Shown here: piece by piece, positions 1 to 12,092 of the stretch
Layout of the letters: every line of letters starts with the position of its first letter
Numbering within the stretch: position 1 is the first letter of the stretch
Assembly: GCA_032433595.1 (NCBI GenBank)
Contig: JASWJB010000088.1
Coordinates: 1 to 64,000 of the forward strand
Origin: Conoideocrella luteorostrata
Lineage: Eukaryota; Ascomycota; Sordariomycetes; Hypocreales; Clavicipitaceae
Direction: 5' to 3'
DNA length: 64,000 nucleotides
The notes under the pieces: generated by a model
Seen by the model: the letters and a program-made list of their open reading frames with translations, nothing else
Told to the model about the DNA's origin: nothing
Database searches by the model: none
Program-made: the position numbers and the translations under genes

Positions 1-30
1 GGGTTCGTTATCTAAGAAGAAGAAAAGAAG

Positions 31-1260
31 TCATAGTGGAAGGCGCGGTATCGCCGTATAAATATCGTGGCTTGAAGGTGACCACGTGACAGGCTTTGTG
101 GTGCTTGGCGGCGATATTCCAACAGTTCCAATGTTCCAGTACACGTACGGGATTGGCTTGCCATGCGGCGGCAGCGAGAGAAGGGCAAAATCATTCGCTA
201 TGATTTCAGGCTGCATAGTTTGGATGACCTCGGGTGCCCTTCTCCCGTAATATCCCTCCAATGACTCCGTGAATTGACTGGTTGCCTTGATATCGTTGTC
301 AACTGATGGAGTACTGGAAGATGTCCGAATACGAGGATCGACTGGACATCCCAGGGCTTTACACTTATCTAGTATAGCGCCCTTTACGGCGGCTGTGGCA
401 AGCGTCTGGGTGCGCTTGGTGTACGTACGTACGTCAACAGTGAAGTCTGCGTATTCGGGAATGACGCTGGGATCAGTGCCTGCGTGGAATTTTCCGCAGC
501 CTATCACGACCGGTTCTTTCGGATCCATCTCGCGGGTAGCAATTGTTTGCAGATGTGCGATGATAACGGCCGAAATCGTGATGGGATTGATCCCAAGATG
601 GGGCGTAGCACCGTGCGCGCTGCGTCCATAGACACGGATATCCAACGAGTCTAGGCAGCCCAGGACGCGCCCTGGCTTGACCGCAATAGTTCCGCTCTTT
701 GTTGGAACGCAATGTTGTGCCAAACACACATCGGGCAACGGTATCTTGCCGAAAAGTTTGTCTTTGACCATTGCCTTAGCGCCAAGAAGTCGCTCCCCGT
801 TGGGCTGAAATAAAACAATCAGAGTGCCTGACCATTTCCTGTGTGCTTTTTTTAAGAGCACGGCAGCCCCAAGCAAGCAGGTTATATCCATATCATGGGC
901 ATCAGCATGCATGACTGCTTTCTTGATCCCGTCAGCATCGACTTGCTCGACCTTGCTGGCGTAAGGTAAACCAGTCTTCTCTTTGATGGGCAAGGCGTCA
1001 AGCTCAGACCGGAGGAGCACATTCCGTCCATGCCCATTTTTGAAAATGCCCACCACACTGTGGCCGCCAATTTCAATTTGCACATCGTAGCGTATCGCTC
1101 TCAAGAAATGTGCTACACGCGATGCAGTGTCCCTCTCTTGGCATGGAAGCTCTGGGTACTTATGGAACTTCTTGTACATCATCTCGCAGTCTCCAAGCTT
1201 GGGGAAAAATTCTCTAATGACTTTTTGTCGTCTCATGTTCAATGACAAGGTGGTCTCCAT
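31..1260 (-). CDS. M20D-like amidohydrolase (hippurate hydrolase / amidase type), altered active site
   Basis: A 409-aa reading frame without introns. I start it at the Met at 1260; the frame stays open further upstream, but that part shows no family similarity. The M20D layout is visible: a histidine/aspartate metal motif at residues 117-125 (MHADAHDMD), the FQP segment about 35 residues later, a Q-H pair, and the dimerisation-lid motif GRSAHG. Family members normally read HACGHD and FQPAEEG. Here the metal-binding Cys is Asp, and the first Glu of the EE pair (the general base in characterised members) is Gly, in FQPNGERL. The C-terminus stops at the point where the last ligand-containing motif (usually NHSP) is expected and reads SSHD. 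Relatives hydrolyse N-acyl amino acids or other amides. Activity here is doubtful: it could be a divergent enzyme or a decaying gene. The stop lies near the window edge. Confidence 0.75.
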   Translation of the reverse strand: METTLSLNMRRQKVIREFFPKLGDCEMMYKKFHKYPELPCQERDTASRVAHFLRAIRYDVQIEIGGHSVVGIFKNGHGRNVLLRSELDALPIKEKTGLPYASKVEQVDADGIKKAVMHADAHDMDITCLLGAAVLLKKAHRKWSGTLIVLFQPNGERLLGAKAMVKDKLFGKIPLPDVCLAQHCVPTKSGTIAVKPGRVLGCLDSLDIRVYGRSAHGATPHLGINPITISAVIIAHLQTIATREMDPKEPVVIGCGKFHAGTDPSVIPEYADFTVDVRTYTKRTQTLATAAVKGAILDKCKALGCPVDPRIRTSSSTPSVDNDIKATSQFTESLEGYYGRRAPEVIQTMQPEIIANDFALLSLPPHGKPIPYVYWNIGTVGISPPSTTKPVTWSPSSHDIYTAIPRLPL

Positions 1261-1638
1261 CGTGAACGTTCGGAACAGTACCCACGAGGAGAATGGGGAA
1301 AGTGGTAAACGGAAACTCTCAATAGATAATGAATAGTCCAGGAAGTTGGTTGATGCTTTCTCCAGTGGGCGGCATTGGTCAAGAGGTTTGACATGATACC
1401 AATAGCACCGACGCACGTGTATATATATGTAATTGGAAAAGGGGTAGTGAATAGAAGAAGGGTTGGGTGGCCCGGCTGTGTACTTGATCGGGTAGCTGCG
1501 CTTGTTCACTGGATTGTTTGTTGTATGCAGGTATTTCAGCCATATCAAGAGAGAAACACTCACTGGTTCCACACCATCTCTTTTAAAGAGTCCCTGACCC
1601 GAGTTCTGAAAATCCACCTGCTCTATCTGAGTGCGCAA

Positions 1639-3080
1639 AGGAGAACAGCCTCATGTGGGTTGGGAGCGATTCTGAGGATGCAAAAACTCGAGACTTTTGG
1701 TCATCTTGAAACCTTACAATAAACGCTCGCATTATTTAAGAAATGCCCGCCTAGATAATCTAGTTGCGATTTCTTTCGATTTTCATTCGTTTTTTTCCCA
1801 ACTCGGTATTATTTCCAACAAAGAACACCCATCTCACACGTTTCGGTTCGTCGTATCGCAGACATCATGACTTTCCCAATGGACTCCAAGTCAAGCAAGC
1901 GTCTAATAGTCCTAGAACCTAAACATATCAAAGAATGGACGGCAGATGAGTATCTCTAGAATGAAAGAACCGTGGAAGAGGGTTGGCATCGTCACTGTCC
2001 CCATCTGCATGCGGTGATGTAGGCCCCTATTACGTTTGACTCTATTGCGGATAATATGCTGGATATTTGGAAGACGTTGGTGCTGGTGGAATCGAGACTA
2101 CACTCGAGACAGCTATAGACTTTGCAATGGGTTTGGAAGCCCGAGAGGCCGCTGTGTTTGGTCTCCAGCCAGATCCAGTGGCAATATGGGAACCATTTGT
2201 ACCGCCGCCCGAGATTTGGGGAGAAAGAGAGCCGCTGTTCGGGCCCTGTTCTCGGTTTGTGGACACGAGCAAGTACCTAGAATGGTCAGGTGAGGGAGAG
2301 TGGGAAGAAAAACAATCGTATGCCAAAATTCGAGAGATGGGCCTTTCGGGATTTTGCACGCTGGGTAGAAGAGAAGAAAACCGGTCTAAATAAAGGTATA
2401 CATTATTAGAGTATCAGAGTCCCCAAAGCGTAGAAAATCTGTACAATATCTAAAAAGGTACAAAGTAGTTGCATTCTCAACCCACAACTCTCGAAATGGA
2501 TATTACTCCCGGTGAAAAAATAGCCCATAGACTTGATTAATACATACATAACCCGTGATCGTGCTGCCCATTTTAAATAGTAAAAAGTAGAATCATTTTT
2601 AATGCAAAATTTTGTCAAACTCTCGTTGTTTCTCACGTGCCCAGGTATGCATAGCGTAATACATTCTATCGTCAGAAAGCTGCTCGTAGTCTAACCCTAA
2701 AATCTCTCCTACCAACGGTTTTTGTTCAGAATGTCCGCAAAATACTGTAGATCCAGAGAGTGAATTGGCTTTGGCATTGGTAAATGACCGCGACGGGTGG
2801 TGGGTAGCGAGCTGTCAGGAGTGGAAGGAGCTATCGAACAGAAATCAGGCCATGACGCGAGACGTTGGCGTAGCTTATGTCAGTAGTTAGAAATGCAGAA
2901 TGTACATAGCTGAAGTATTTCGACTTTTTTCTCTTCTCTCTTCAGCCTTCACCAAAGCAAAGGTATAATCCCCCTTTCTGCTCCCTCTCGCACACCATAT
3001 CTACCCTATGCTGACCGTTCATATCTGCCCCGTTTCGAACACTACATGTTTCTGCTGTTTCACCTGATCTTATCGTCTCT
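1639..3080. other. gene-poor stretch with one weak ORF
   Basis: No convincing gene. A 108-aa plus-strand frame at 2067-2393 is acidic and methionine-initiated, and a short frame starting at 1867 lies upstream, separated by stops. I cannot link them with a convincing intron or assign a family. They may be remnants of one small gene. Confidence 0.3.
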
Positions 3081-3089
3081 ATTCACTGG

Positions 3090-3530
3090 TGTCTTTCTTT
3101 CTCCCTTTGTTTTTTATTTGTTTTCATTCCCAAGATGTCTTCTTATTCCCGTTGGATTTGTCTAAACAATATACTACTGAACAACACGGTCAACCATGCC
3201 ACCATGCCCTAACCAGAGGAACAATGAACGACAGCAGGACAAACTTAATTTACTTTTATTTCATTCCATCACGGGCGTTAGTCGACTGAACCATTCAGAG
3301 GATATTATGCTAACAATTGTGCTAGATGTCAAATCCGAAATAATCGGGGCTATGGGCCAAGCTGTGTAGGATATTGTCCACGCCGGCAGCGGCAGCAGCA
3401 GCGGCAGAAAGGGAGGTGGGATTAAGAAATCCGAGGACGACAATTCAAAGCCCAAAGTCGAGGACGTCGAAATTTTGGACCTCACCCAATATATCGGGTG
3501 CATGGTGATAGACTGGACAGATTAGTTTTT
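3090..3530 (+). repeat. decayed gene copy, plus-strand arm of an inverted duplication
   Basis: In the plus-strand frames this segment reads a series also found on the minus strand at 5796-5390: an FPL(A)LDLS motif, then TRGTMNDS (SRGTMTDN in the other copy), then a run with EDIMLTIVLDVK (EVITLTIAIDIK), then a Gly/Ser-rich run ending GGIKKS (CGIKKS). In-frame stops interrupt both copies. A pyrimidine-rich tract ending CCAAG precedes both and looks like a conserved 3' splice site. The original function is not recognised. Confidence 0.55.
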
Positions 3531-4960
3531 TTTTTAAAAAAAGTTTTAATGATAATGCTTTTGCTCTGAGTCTTCCCATTTCTCATTTGCATAATCCTGT
3601 GCCTCGGTAGTTTCGTGACAACGCTCCCTTGAAACAAATCGTCCCACTCCGGTGTCTTTGAAGCTTGCACCGCGTTCATAGCACTACCTACCACGAGCAG
3701 CTTGTGACAAGACTAGCTATATCGTGAGGACTCGCAGCAGGCCTTAACTCCTATTTTTACGGGTGAATTCTCTATTGATGATGATTATGGCTCACGCGAG
3801 CAAGCAGGAGAAAGCGCAGCTTCTATTCAATGGTAGTATCAGGTAGAGACCCAATCCAACTTGTAGAGACCTTCCAGACGCTAAGACAGAGGGTGAAAAG
3901 AGCAGGAAACGATTGTTCAACACTCGTACAGGGTAATTCATTAATCCATGGTGGATCCTTTTGGCCCACACGCTACCAATGCCTCAAAGTCTTGAAAGAA
4001 ACATGAAACTAAGCGACGTGTAAGGAGGAACATGGTAAAGCAAACGAAAGGATTGCAGAAATGACAAACAGTCTCGCCAAAGTTTTGCATCACCTCAACC
4101 GGTGGGGAAGCAGGGAGTGCTAACTTGGCCGCGAAACATTCCCAGCTCTGATGAGCGGTGTTTCGAAACAGTCCGACCAGACGACGTAGCCCTCAGGGGT
4201 CCCCAGACCCTCGGCGCCGACCTGGGAATCAGAGACCCTACCGTCATCTGACCATGGGCATGGTTGTTTCTTCCATGTTTGGACCGGACTCCGGACAACA
4301 ACTACAACCCTCCAATCGCCCCTCACATTCTCCAAAACACAACTCAGAACCACATCGCATGCAAACCATCTACCTTGGCCAACACAGATGTCACCGTAGC
4401 TCTCCAGTGTAAAACGACTTGCGTCCTTCCCTTCAAAATGAAAACCCCCATTGCATCCTGCATCGCGCATCCTCTGACACTACATCGGCTCCTTCACACG
4501 GCATTCTTGCCCCCAACGTAACGAAATCCAGCACCATCTCCTTTCCAGCCTTTCTTCTTCACCTACTTGAAGACATTCTTCCCAACGAAGGTATTGCATT
4601 TAGAAGAGCTGTTTGTTGATTTCCTTGTTTGCAAGCCCGTCCGGCTCCGACAAATTTCAACGACGCTTTGGAAAGCAACTTCTTATGCTGCCGAAATTGT
4701 TTTCGTAATGGGCTGGACGGCAGAACTGGTGGTATTGGAACTGGTGTCGATGCTACCTCCATATACCAGCAAAGCGACGAATGTGTCTCGTTATGCCTAA
4801 AAACCCCAATTTTGGCATTTTTCGGCAGCCAAACATTTGTGGACAAGTAGCTAGCATTCTTGCCACGCCCTTGCCATTGTCGGTATCTACAAGGCGGGCG
4901 AAACGCTTCTCGTTAGCATAGTAATAACAACAGATCATAGATCTGTCGAATAACATAAGT
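3531..4960. other. intervening sequence, no supported gene
   Basis: Lies between the two inverted copies. A 116-aa minus-strand frame at 4120-4470 contains five cysteines but has no signal peptide and no family I recognise. Minus-strand frames at 4559-4956 may be the 3' part of the decayed gene that enters from 5796. Nothing else stands out. Confidence 0.3.
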
Positions 4961-4962
4961 GA

Positions 4963-5796
4963 TTACAACTTACTGAATGAACACTTTGCCACTTTGGTGC
5001 AGTGGTATTGAATTCGACAAGATCGGCCGCTAGCATTGATGTAATTTTGGTACGGAGGTATCGCACCAGTCGATGCGCCGGAATGGTGAACTGTGACCGG
5101 CACAAACCGGCCGTCAAAATATCCTGTGCGTTGGAGGGCTTCCTCTTCCCATCCAGCAATAGATGGTAATTCCGGCACTTCCATTCGAGTATGGTACCGT
5201 GGGATAATATTCATCGTCGTCCTCGACTTTGGGCTTTGAGCCCCGGCGCCCAGATCACTGGGTCACCTTGTAGCCAGGTTTGCCACACTGTCATGAAAAT
5301 GAGCGTTAGTACAGAGCATACATACATATATAGTCAATCAAATAGGCAACAACTTACCGAACAGTACACCGCAGCTCGGGATTTCTTAATCCCACATCCC
5401 CTCCTGCCCCCGCCGTTGACAATCTCTGACACCGCTTGGCTCGGGCCCGAATTTGGTCAGGTGATAAGTTTGATATCTATCGCAATAGTTAGCGTAATGA
5501 CCTCTGAATCATTCAATCAGTCACTGCCCGTGATAAGATAAAGGGAAAGAAATCAAGTGCGCCTTGTTGTCGGTCATTGTTCCTCTGCTTAGGGGATGAC
5601 CGAGCGTATTGTTTGTTTGCATATTGTTGGACAAATCCAACGCAAGTGGGAAGCCACCTTGGGGATCAGAACAAAAATTGACAAAAAAAAAAAAAACGCA
5701 AACGAAAAAACTGTCAGTGCATAAAGATGATAAAATCAAATGAAACATAGCAGAAACAACTCGTATTTGAATCGGAGAGGATATGAAGGACAGCAA
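4963..5796 (-). pseudogene. decayed small gene, minus-strand arm of the inverted duplication
   Basis: The homologue of 3090-3530, longer at its 3' side. Reading leftward, the shared motifs are followed by an intron-like segment with GTAAGT and ACTAAC...CAG signals (about 5364-5294) and then by a frame holding a CGKPGY motif and an 83-aa tail ending at 4963. Stops interrupt the frame. I do not recognise the family. The Cys-containing motif after the intron faintly recalls a zinc knuckle, but a ligand is missing. Confidence 0.45.
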
Positions 5797-7472
5797 GGAA
5801 TGGATATGGCGTGCAAGGGGGAGCGGGAAGAGGGTTACAGCTTTGCTGTGATGATGGGAGTGAAGAGATTGAAGAGAGAAGAGGAAACGTCAAAATTTTC
5901 CAGCTATACATCCCATGTTTCTAAATACTGACGTAAGCTACTCGTGTCATGGTCTGATTTCTGTCTGGCAGCTCCTTACACTTCTGCCAGCTCGCTACAC
6001 TCCTGCCAGCTCGCTACACTCCCAACAGCCCGTCGCAACTTCCGGCAGCCATTCACCTAATGTCAAAGTCCAGCCACTCATTAGGGAAAGCGGAGGTTTG
6101 CCTGAAATTTGCGATTGAGCAAGGTGACAAGTACGGAGAATCGTAGCTTCATCTTTAATGAGCTGGCACAAAGTGGATATCAATTTATTGCCTCTCTCTG
6201 ATTAAATTAATCCGCTAACTTATTCAGCTATTGGTCAATAAAACTTGTAATGTATCGCGATGTATTATATTGCGAAGATGTAGTGCCAAGGAACCCTGAT
6301 GTACAGAAAAGAGGCGGTAAGATCCTGCTTTGCAAGATACTCGCCACGGTCAGCACCAACGTTAGTAGCAACATCGTTAGAAAACAAGACTCTCATCCAG
6401 CACCAGCACCATCACCAGCGGGATCATTAGCAGCAGCAGCATGATCAACAAATCCGAAACTCTGCCCATGTCTATGACGTCGACCAAATCGGCTTGCATA
6501 AGATCTTGTCTCTCTTTGTAACATACAAGCTTGCTGGAACTCCCATCCTAGTAGAAATTAGCGGGCAGTATAAGTACCCTTGATGCATCGCTTCCAATTG
6601 GCTACAAGAGGTGAGCCTTGCGGTCATCAAGAGATAAGGGGGAAGAGGGAAAGGGGAAAAGGGAAGGGGAAAAGGGAAGGGGGAAGGGGGAAGGGGGAAG
6701 GGGGTTTGAGAGGCCATTTGAATTATTTTGGAGCTATCACAGATCCTTATTTCTAAAGCACTGTAGATTTGTGTTCATTTATGCACCAATAATATCCAGG
6801 CACTTTTACATTTACATCAGAATTAGCCGTAGCTCAGGACCAACACTCTGGCGGCGGACTGGATGAGGAACAATGATGCCAGTGCTTGGAGCTAACCTGG
6901 CAAGGATGAGGCGGGAGATCCTATACGGTTGGAGTCCAAAGGTTGATGAAACACAATGTGTAACACAAATTTACAAACTCATGCGGTCGTATTATATTGT
7001 ATGACGGTGATCAGTAGATTAGAATTGCTTAACAATGCACTGTCAAATAGCTACGAGACGCCACTATCTCAACATTTCACGCGCCATTGGGCTCTGATAC
7101 TAGCTCTTAGTGCAAATGGTGCGACCCCTCCAAAAGCTGCCCTTTTCTTCGCTGCATAGTTCATTTCGTATTGCCCAGAACATTATGTGCATGACTAAAA
7201 CCAGATCACCGTCGTCCACGCTCCTCTAGGTAGCAAGTTACCGAGAGAGCCGACGAATAAAGCCTTGGCATCCACGGCACCTTCTAGCCATCACCAGATA
7301 CATTCTCCGTTGGACGCCGGCAAATAATTTCAGGCATCAGCTCCTTGTTATCAGACTCGTAGACCGGCCAATCGTCAGTAAAGCGCCGATCTGGATCGAG
7401 GCTAGCTCCTTCTGTGCTCTTTATTGAGCGGTTCTCGATTCGGACCTTCGAGTACCTCGGCCTGCAACATGG
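5797..7472. other. gene-poor stretch with low-complexity tracts
   Basis: Contains a short tandem duplication of GCCAGCTCGCTACACTC (about 5986-6022), one copy of a dispersed repeat (6228-6515, listed separately) and a G/A-only tract at about 6636-6706. No gene is supported. Confidence 0.4.
6228..6515 (+). repeat. dispersed repeat, copy 1 (partner at 57130-57400)
   Basis: Closely resembles the reverse complement of 57130-57400, for example ATGTATCG(C/T)GATGTATT followed by TTGCGAAGATGT in both, and a shared trinucleotide-rich tail. Many differences are C/T or G/A transitions, as expected for RIP. No coding capacity remains. Confidence 0.7.
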
Positions 7473-8421
7473 TTAAGAATTGAACATTGACCAATCGCCG
7501 GTAAGAACGATCGGAATCTCGGCGTAGGACCGCTCCAGCTCAACCTCTGTCGTCGGCTCTGGCCGATATACTTCTGGCATTTCCGGTTCGTCTGGCTCTA
7601 GCGTTTCCTCTTTTTGGCACTCTAGGTCAGGCGCTGGCATCACAAGGGCAGTCTGTTCGCGCGCATCAATCTCTGGAGCCGCTTCGATCTCCAGAGCCTC
7701 TTCAACCTCTAGAGCCGCATCATTGTCTGGAGTCGCGTCAAGGTCCTGGGATGTCAAGACGTGATCACGGATTAACGCGACCATATTCTCGAAGAGCAGG
7801 TCGCTTACTGACAACGTTTGGCGCCCACTAGCCGATACAGAGCATTCTAACAAATCTGACGGGCTCTGGAAAATCGCCTTCAAACCGCACTTCAGATAGT
7901 CGCTGAACCAAGTGTCGTCTGCGCTTGGATTTGGATATACACTCCGCACCAGGTCAAGGATCGCAGGAAATCGTAGTCCCTTTCCAAGCCTCTCAATTTC
8001 AAGTCTAGTAAGACGTTCTAGAAGTATTGATCCCAATTCTCGAGCAAGGATGTAAACCCTGATGCTCGTCGTGAATTCAGCAATCAGTTTGTCATGAGGA
8101 GACACGCCTTCTGGTTTAAGGCACTGATAAGTGTCGGTAAAAAGGTAATGGACAAAGGTATGCCCAATGTCATAGGAAATATCTAGGTGTATAACTCCAC
8201 CCAGTTCAGACGGTGGCGGTAGCTTTGGGCACTTGGGAAGTAGAGAGCTTAGGATTGTGAATTTGCTCTCATCCTGCACGTGCAACCAGACGTGGGGGGC
8301 TGTATACGGCCTGATGGTTTGTTAGTGTAAATCTCGTGGAGCAAGCTGTAACCACTTACGATGTTTCAGCTCGCGCATTGACTTCCTTGCTTGGCTTTGT
8401 TGTTCCTTTCCTCTTCGCCAT
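7473..8421 (-). CDS. BTB/POZ-type fungal protein
   Basis: Two exons: 8421-8360 encodes MAKRKGTTKPSKE and following residues, then a 49-bp intron (8359-8311, GTAAGT...ACTAACA...CAG), then 8310-7473. The model gives 299 aa. After a short basic N-terminus, residues of about 55-150 follow the second half of fungal BTB proteins: the VHYLFTDTY strand/helix, then a helix-rich alarm of the type 'IRVYILARELG', then the L.FPAILDLVRSVY segment. The C-terminal 100 residues are very acidic (many E, D and P). The N-terminal part of the BTB fold is short and divergent. The 3' end is uncertain: an open frame with a CTTAAC...CAG acceptor lies downstream (to about 7285), so a third exon starting from GTATAT or GTCCTA inside the present exon 2 is possible. 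Such proteins usually act as adaptors or oligomerisation modules; the specific role is unknown. Confidence 0.7.
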
Positions 8422-11223
8422 GCTGTAAGTTAAGTGACGGGTCAGTATGTGAATAACTTGTGGCGATAGTCGTCTGTATTTGCGATTACTGGCCACTACG
8501 GTGGAATGATGACGAAGAGTCAAGATGAAATCAAGTCGCGGTATGTCTCTTATATGTTCAACGGCTAGAGTGCGGGATGCCACACTCGCAGCACGGTAAT
8601 GTGATTCGTGAGCCATACTTCATTGATGATTCACATGTATATACGCTCTGAGGGGATGTGCCTAAAGTCAGCTTCATTCAGGCCCTCTCTTCATTCACTC
8701 ACATGCCAATTTACATCATATGTGAAATACGTTAATCACACGTCGACCAATATCTTGCTTGCGTTCCGAATCACGGAGACGCCCCACGGAGACGCCCCAC
8801 GGCTCAGGTCTGAACTTTCCAATTCACTTCTGCCACTTCAGCTCCAACGGATCACAGAACTGTATCATCTGCATAAATTCCAGCCCCACAAGTGCTGAGC
8901 AAAGACTCGTTTCTGCAGCGTTCTGTCGCCAAATCTCCATGTTTCAGCAGGATAGTAACAGTTATGACCAAGGCGTACCCTTTCCTCGATGTGTTACCCG
9001 TTAGGGTTTGCGTAAGCAGTAGCACTCAATTTGACATTAGAGGAGACGTACTTTGTCAGGAAGAAAAGAACACACCAAACACCCAGTGAACATGGTTGTA
9101 CTATTCAGTATCAATTGATCAAATGGTTCGTATACTCAGGTTGTCTTTGTCGTATGGCCCGAAGCAACTATATAAGTGCAAACGGGTTCGCAGTCCAAGG
9201 GCAATAAACCGGACTTGTAAGGTGTTAGGTTGCTTCTCAATTGAGCCCGTAATCTTGTTCAATTATATCTGATCAAATAGTTCATGTACTTAACTAGTCA
9301 ATATCAAGTAATAATAAGCTTTCAAAGGCAAAGTCAAAATCCCAAAGTGTTAATTTGCTTCACAAAGAAGGCGTGGTTTTCTTTTATTCTGAAGGAATAC
9401 TACGTTAAATATAAATACACCATTGTGGGCTGACTAAAATCATCCTTTTGAAAGAAAATCTTTTCCCCGCGCAGCTACCCTACGGGTGCTTAAATTCCCG
9501 CACAAAGTACTTCTCTATCAAAGGTCACGGAATGGCTTGGAAGGGCGAATAGAAAGCTGTACCGCTATGACGTAGCTACCATGATGCTTTAATACCAGGT
9601 TACACTTCCAAGTTCTGAAAAGGCCAGGTATTCAAATTACACTTGCCACGTATCTTGCATTCCTCAGCCGTCCGATCGCCATTACCCCAAATAGCCTGTC
9701 TACCAATGAAATGAAAATAAGAACGGGTAAGTGGAATATATTTCATGTTGGCAATATCTGCGTCTTCTTTTTCCTTTTAAATAAGACTTAATAGTCGGCG
9801 CCAACAACTACTGCAGAGGCACATATCGGCTAATGAAGAGCTGTAAAAAGAAAGTGCTCTTGGCCCATCCTGTTACTATAGCAGTCGGGAAGTCAAAGCT
9901 GTCATGATAAACGAGGAGGGGGCGCTAGGAAAGGGATATATGATATGATCTGCATGGCGCAAGCCGGAGCAAACATCCCGGCTGCGTATGTACAGCCACC
10001 TAAGCCGAAGTCCGGTCAATGTAGAAAATGTGGCGCCGTTCCATGTCGCAAATTTGTTTTTTGGGGGGGATCATAAGTGACATGTCACAATGTTTGGTCA
10101 CTTTGGCCCGACAGGGCTATTTCCCACCCGTAATTTTGTTTTTGACATTTCAATGGCGTGACTGAGGCCAATGTGACAGGCCAGTCTGGCTCAGAAAGAT
10201 CTAACACATTTTCCGTTGTCCGAATCGCTGGAAATCTCGGCCACGACTGACTAGCAGGCCTTACCAGCTTCAGATCAATCGGAATATGTCGCAGTATATT
10301 CCATACTTGTCAGCAGACGGGTCCGGGCGAGCTGTTTTCTCAAAAAGCGATAGAGGATCTCTCAGTTATGTACGGAGTACGCTGCGCATATGATGCAGCT
10401 GCATCACAGATCAGTATTGAAGCGATCGTACAACACGTTTGCCGCATTAAGACACAACATCTTTTCGTCTGTACCGGTAGATGCTTCCTTGTTATCTGTC
10501 AGATAAGGTCCATGTGTCTTTGTAATGTGTAATACTGAAGGCTACCCATCCCATGCGGGGGACAAAATACGTGACCCTGTGCAGCGTGGTTGGGTTAGCC
10601 GTGAAGGGTCACGTAAATTGTCTCTTGGGTGCCTTCGTTCATGTTTTACCCCCAGTGTTACCCACTAACAGGACCGGGATCTGCTTTACTCTTAATAAAG
10701 TAACCCTCACTTCTCACAAATGTGACAGGAATGAGATCCAAAGCAAGGGGGAGGCGGATGTTTCAATTAACGCGCCAACGGGTAAGACTTGCCAACGGTC
10801 GGCAGTGCTATCAGTGCACTGTTTTTGTGTGATCTGCACCACGGCAGTGGAAAGAGGCGCAGATTGTGCCGCGTAAGCCCCCTAGCTGGTGCAATCTACC
10901 TGTCTTGGCATCCGTTAATAGGCATGGATGGGGCCGATTCCTCAGCCGTACGTCCAGCCTCGGACTTGGGACCCATCACGTTCTACCGCCGACAATAACA
11001 GTGAGATGCCAAATCACCCGCGGGATCCCACTTTGGGTTTAACCGATCTCGCATCAATTCAATTATATCATCTAGAACGCTATCGGACCGCTGCTCCTTC
11101 CAGAGTAAGCGAATTCATTTAATGTATTCATCTTGATGGCATGCTGTGTGACTCTGCAGGAGAAGTATGAAAACACAGGTAGCGACTCCAAGAATTTGCT
11201 GTCTCACCACGTACTCCTAGCCA
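8422..11223. other. gene-poor stretch
   Basis: No supported gene. GGAGACGCCCCAC is tandemly duplicated at about 8776-8801. Two imperfect copies of TGATCAAAT(G/A)GTTC(G/A)T lie at about 9117 and 9270. Small frames at 10553-11122 have no recognisable family. Confidence 0.4.
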
Positions 11224-12092
11224 ATGCGCCGGGTGGAAGCGCGAGATGTAGATTTGGATCCGGACGCAAAGCAAAGCCTAGACCGCAAGGTCCCGAAAGT
11301 TACGCAGCATGCCAAACAGGGAAACCATAAAGACGGGAACATGCAGGCCCAAAAAATACAAATATGTAACTGCCTGGAGAAGTGTGGAGGATATTTACCT
11401 GAGCCCTGCGCGTCGGTAAGCTTCCATTCTGTCGCGTCCATGATATACATGCTCAACATGGAAGCCATCGCAGCTCAGGTATCCGATTTCCGCGGCAATT
11501 ATGGAGACGATTATCTTTACACACTCTATACTAACAGAAATGGCAGTCTTTTCACCGGCATCCGGTAAACTTCTGCGATTGGCAGTTAGACTACGACAAT
11601 TGCGTTACCCACTTCGTTCATTTCTCCCAGCATCACCCGAAGATTCAAGCGATAGCAGCGTACGTCAACATAAGACTTCCGCTCCAGGAGCGCAACTCGA
11701 TCGGGCCATTTTATGAAGCACCAGCCTTGTGGTCAGCATATAGAACGAAGAATTGCATAGCATGTAGACAACCAGTTAGCCTCATTCCTTATATCCGTCG
11801 TCTGGTCGTAACAGGCTTCGACTCAGCGCCGATATTACGTGCCTTCTTTGGTGAACAATGGCCAGCTGGGATAGGCCACCATCTTGATGCCGAGCGGTTT
11901 AATTATCTTTTTGCGGCAAAAAGCGATAGTTGGCTGAATGTTAAGTCTCACTATGATATGGAAAACGGACAAAGCGTGCCTTTCCTGGTGTCTCGATCCG
12001 ATGTTACAGAGGAGCAGATTGTGAAGGCTGAGAGTAGGTGGAGCGAATGGCTTGCCATGCAAGACTGGATGATAGGGCCTCGAGCTCCCTGA
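11224..12092 (+). CDS. conserved fungal protein of unknown function
   Basis: Two exons, 11224-11478 and 11538-12092, joined across a 59-bp intron (GTATCC...ATACTAACAG), keep frame and give 269 codons plus stop. Splicing in phase 0 turns three overlapping fragments into one frame. From about residue 86 the protein has the pattern of a common ascomycete family sometimes labelled 'Ilp is an apoptosis inhibitor' in annotations (from memory): a KWQSFHRHPVNFCDW start, a RLPLQERNS stretch, VSLIPYIRRLVVTG, FFGEQWPAGIG, ERFNYLFAAKS and a WSEWLAMQDWM ending. The first ~60 residues do not resemble the family, so the true start may be the Met at 11458 or an unseen upstream exon. The function of the family is not established. 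Confidence 0.65.

Noticed and set aside
2036..2393. Small gene in 1.87-2.39 kb
   Set aside because: Separated short frames with intervening stops and no convincing intron or family; mentioned only as a weak ORF.
4120..4470. 116-aa Cys-containing ORF as a secreted effector
   Set aside because: No signal peptide, no convincing start context and no family pattern.
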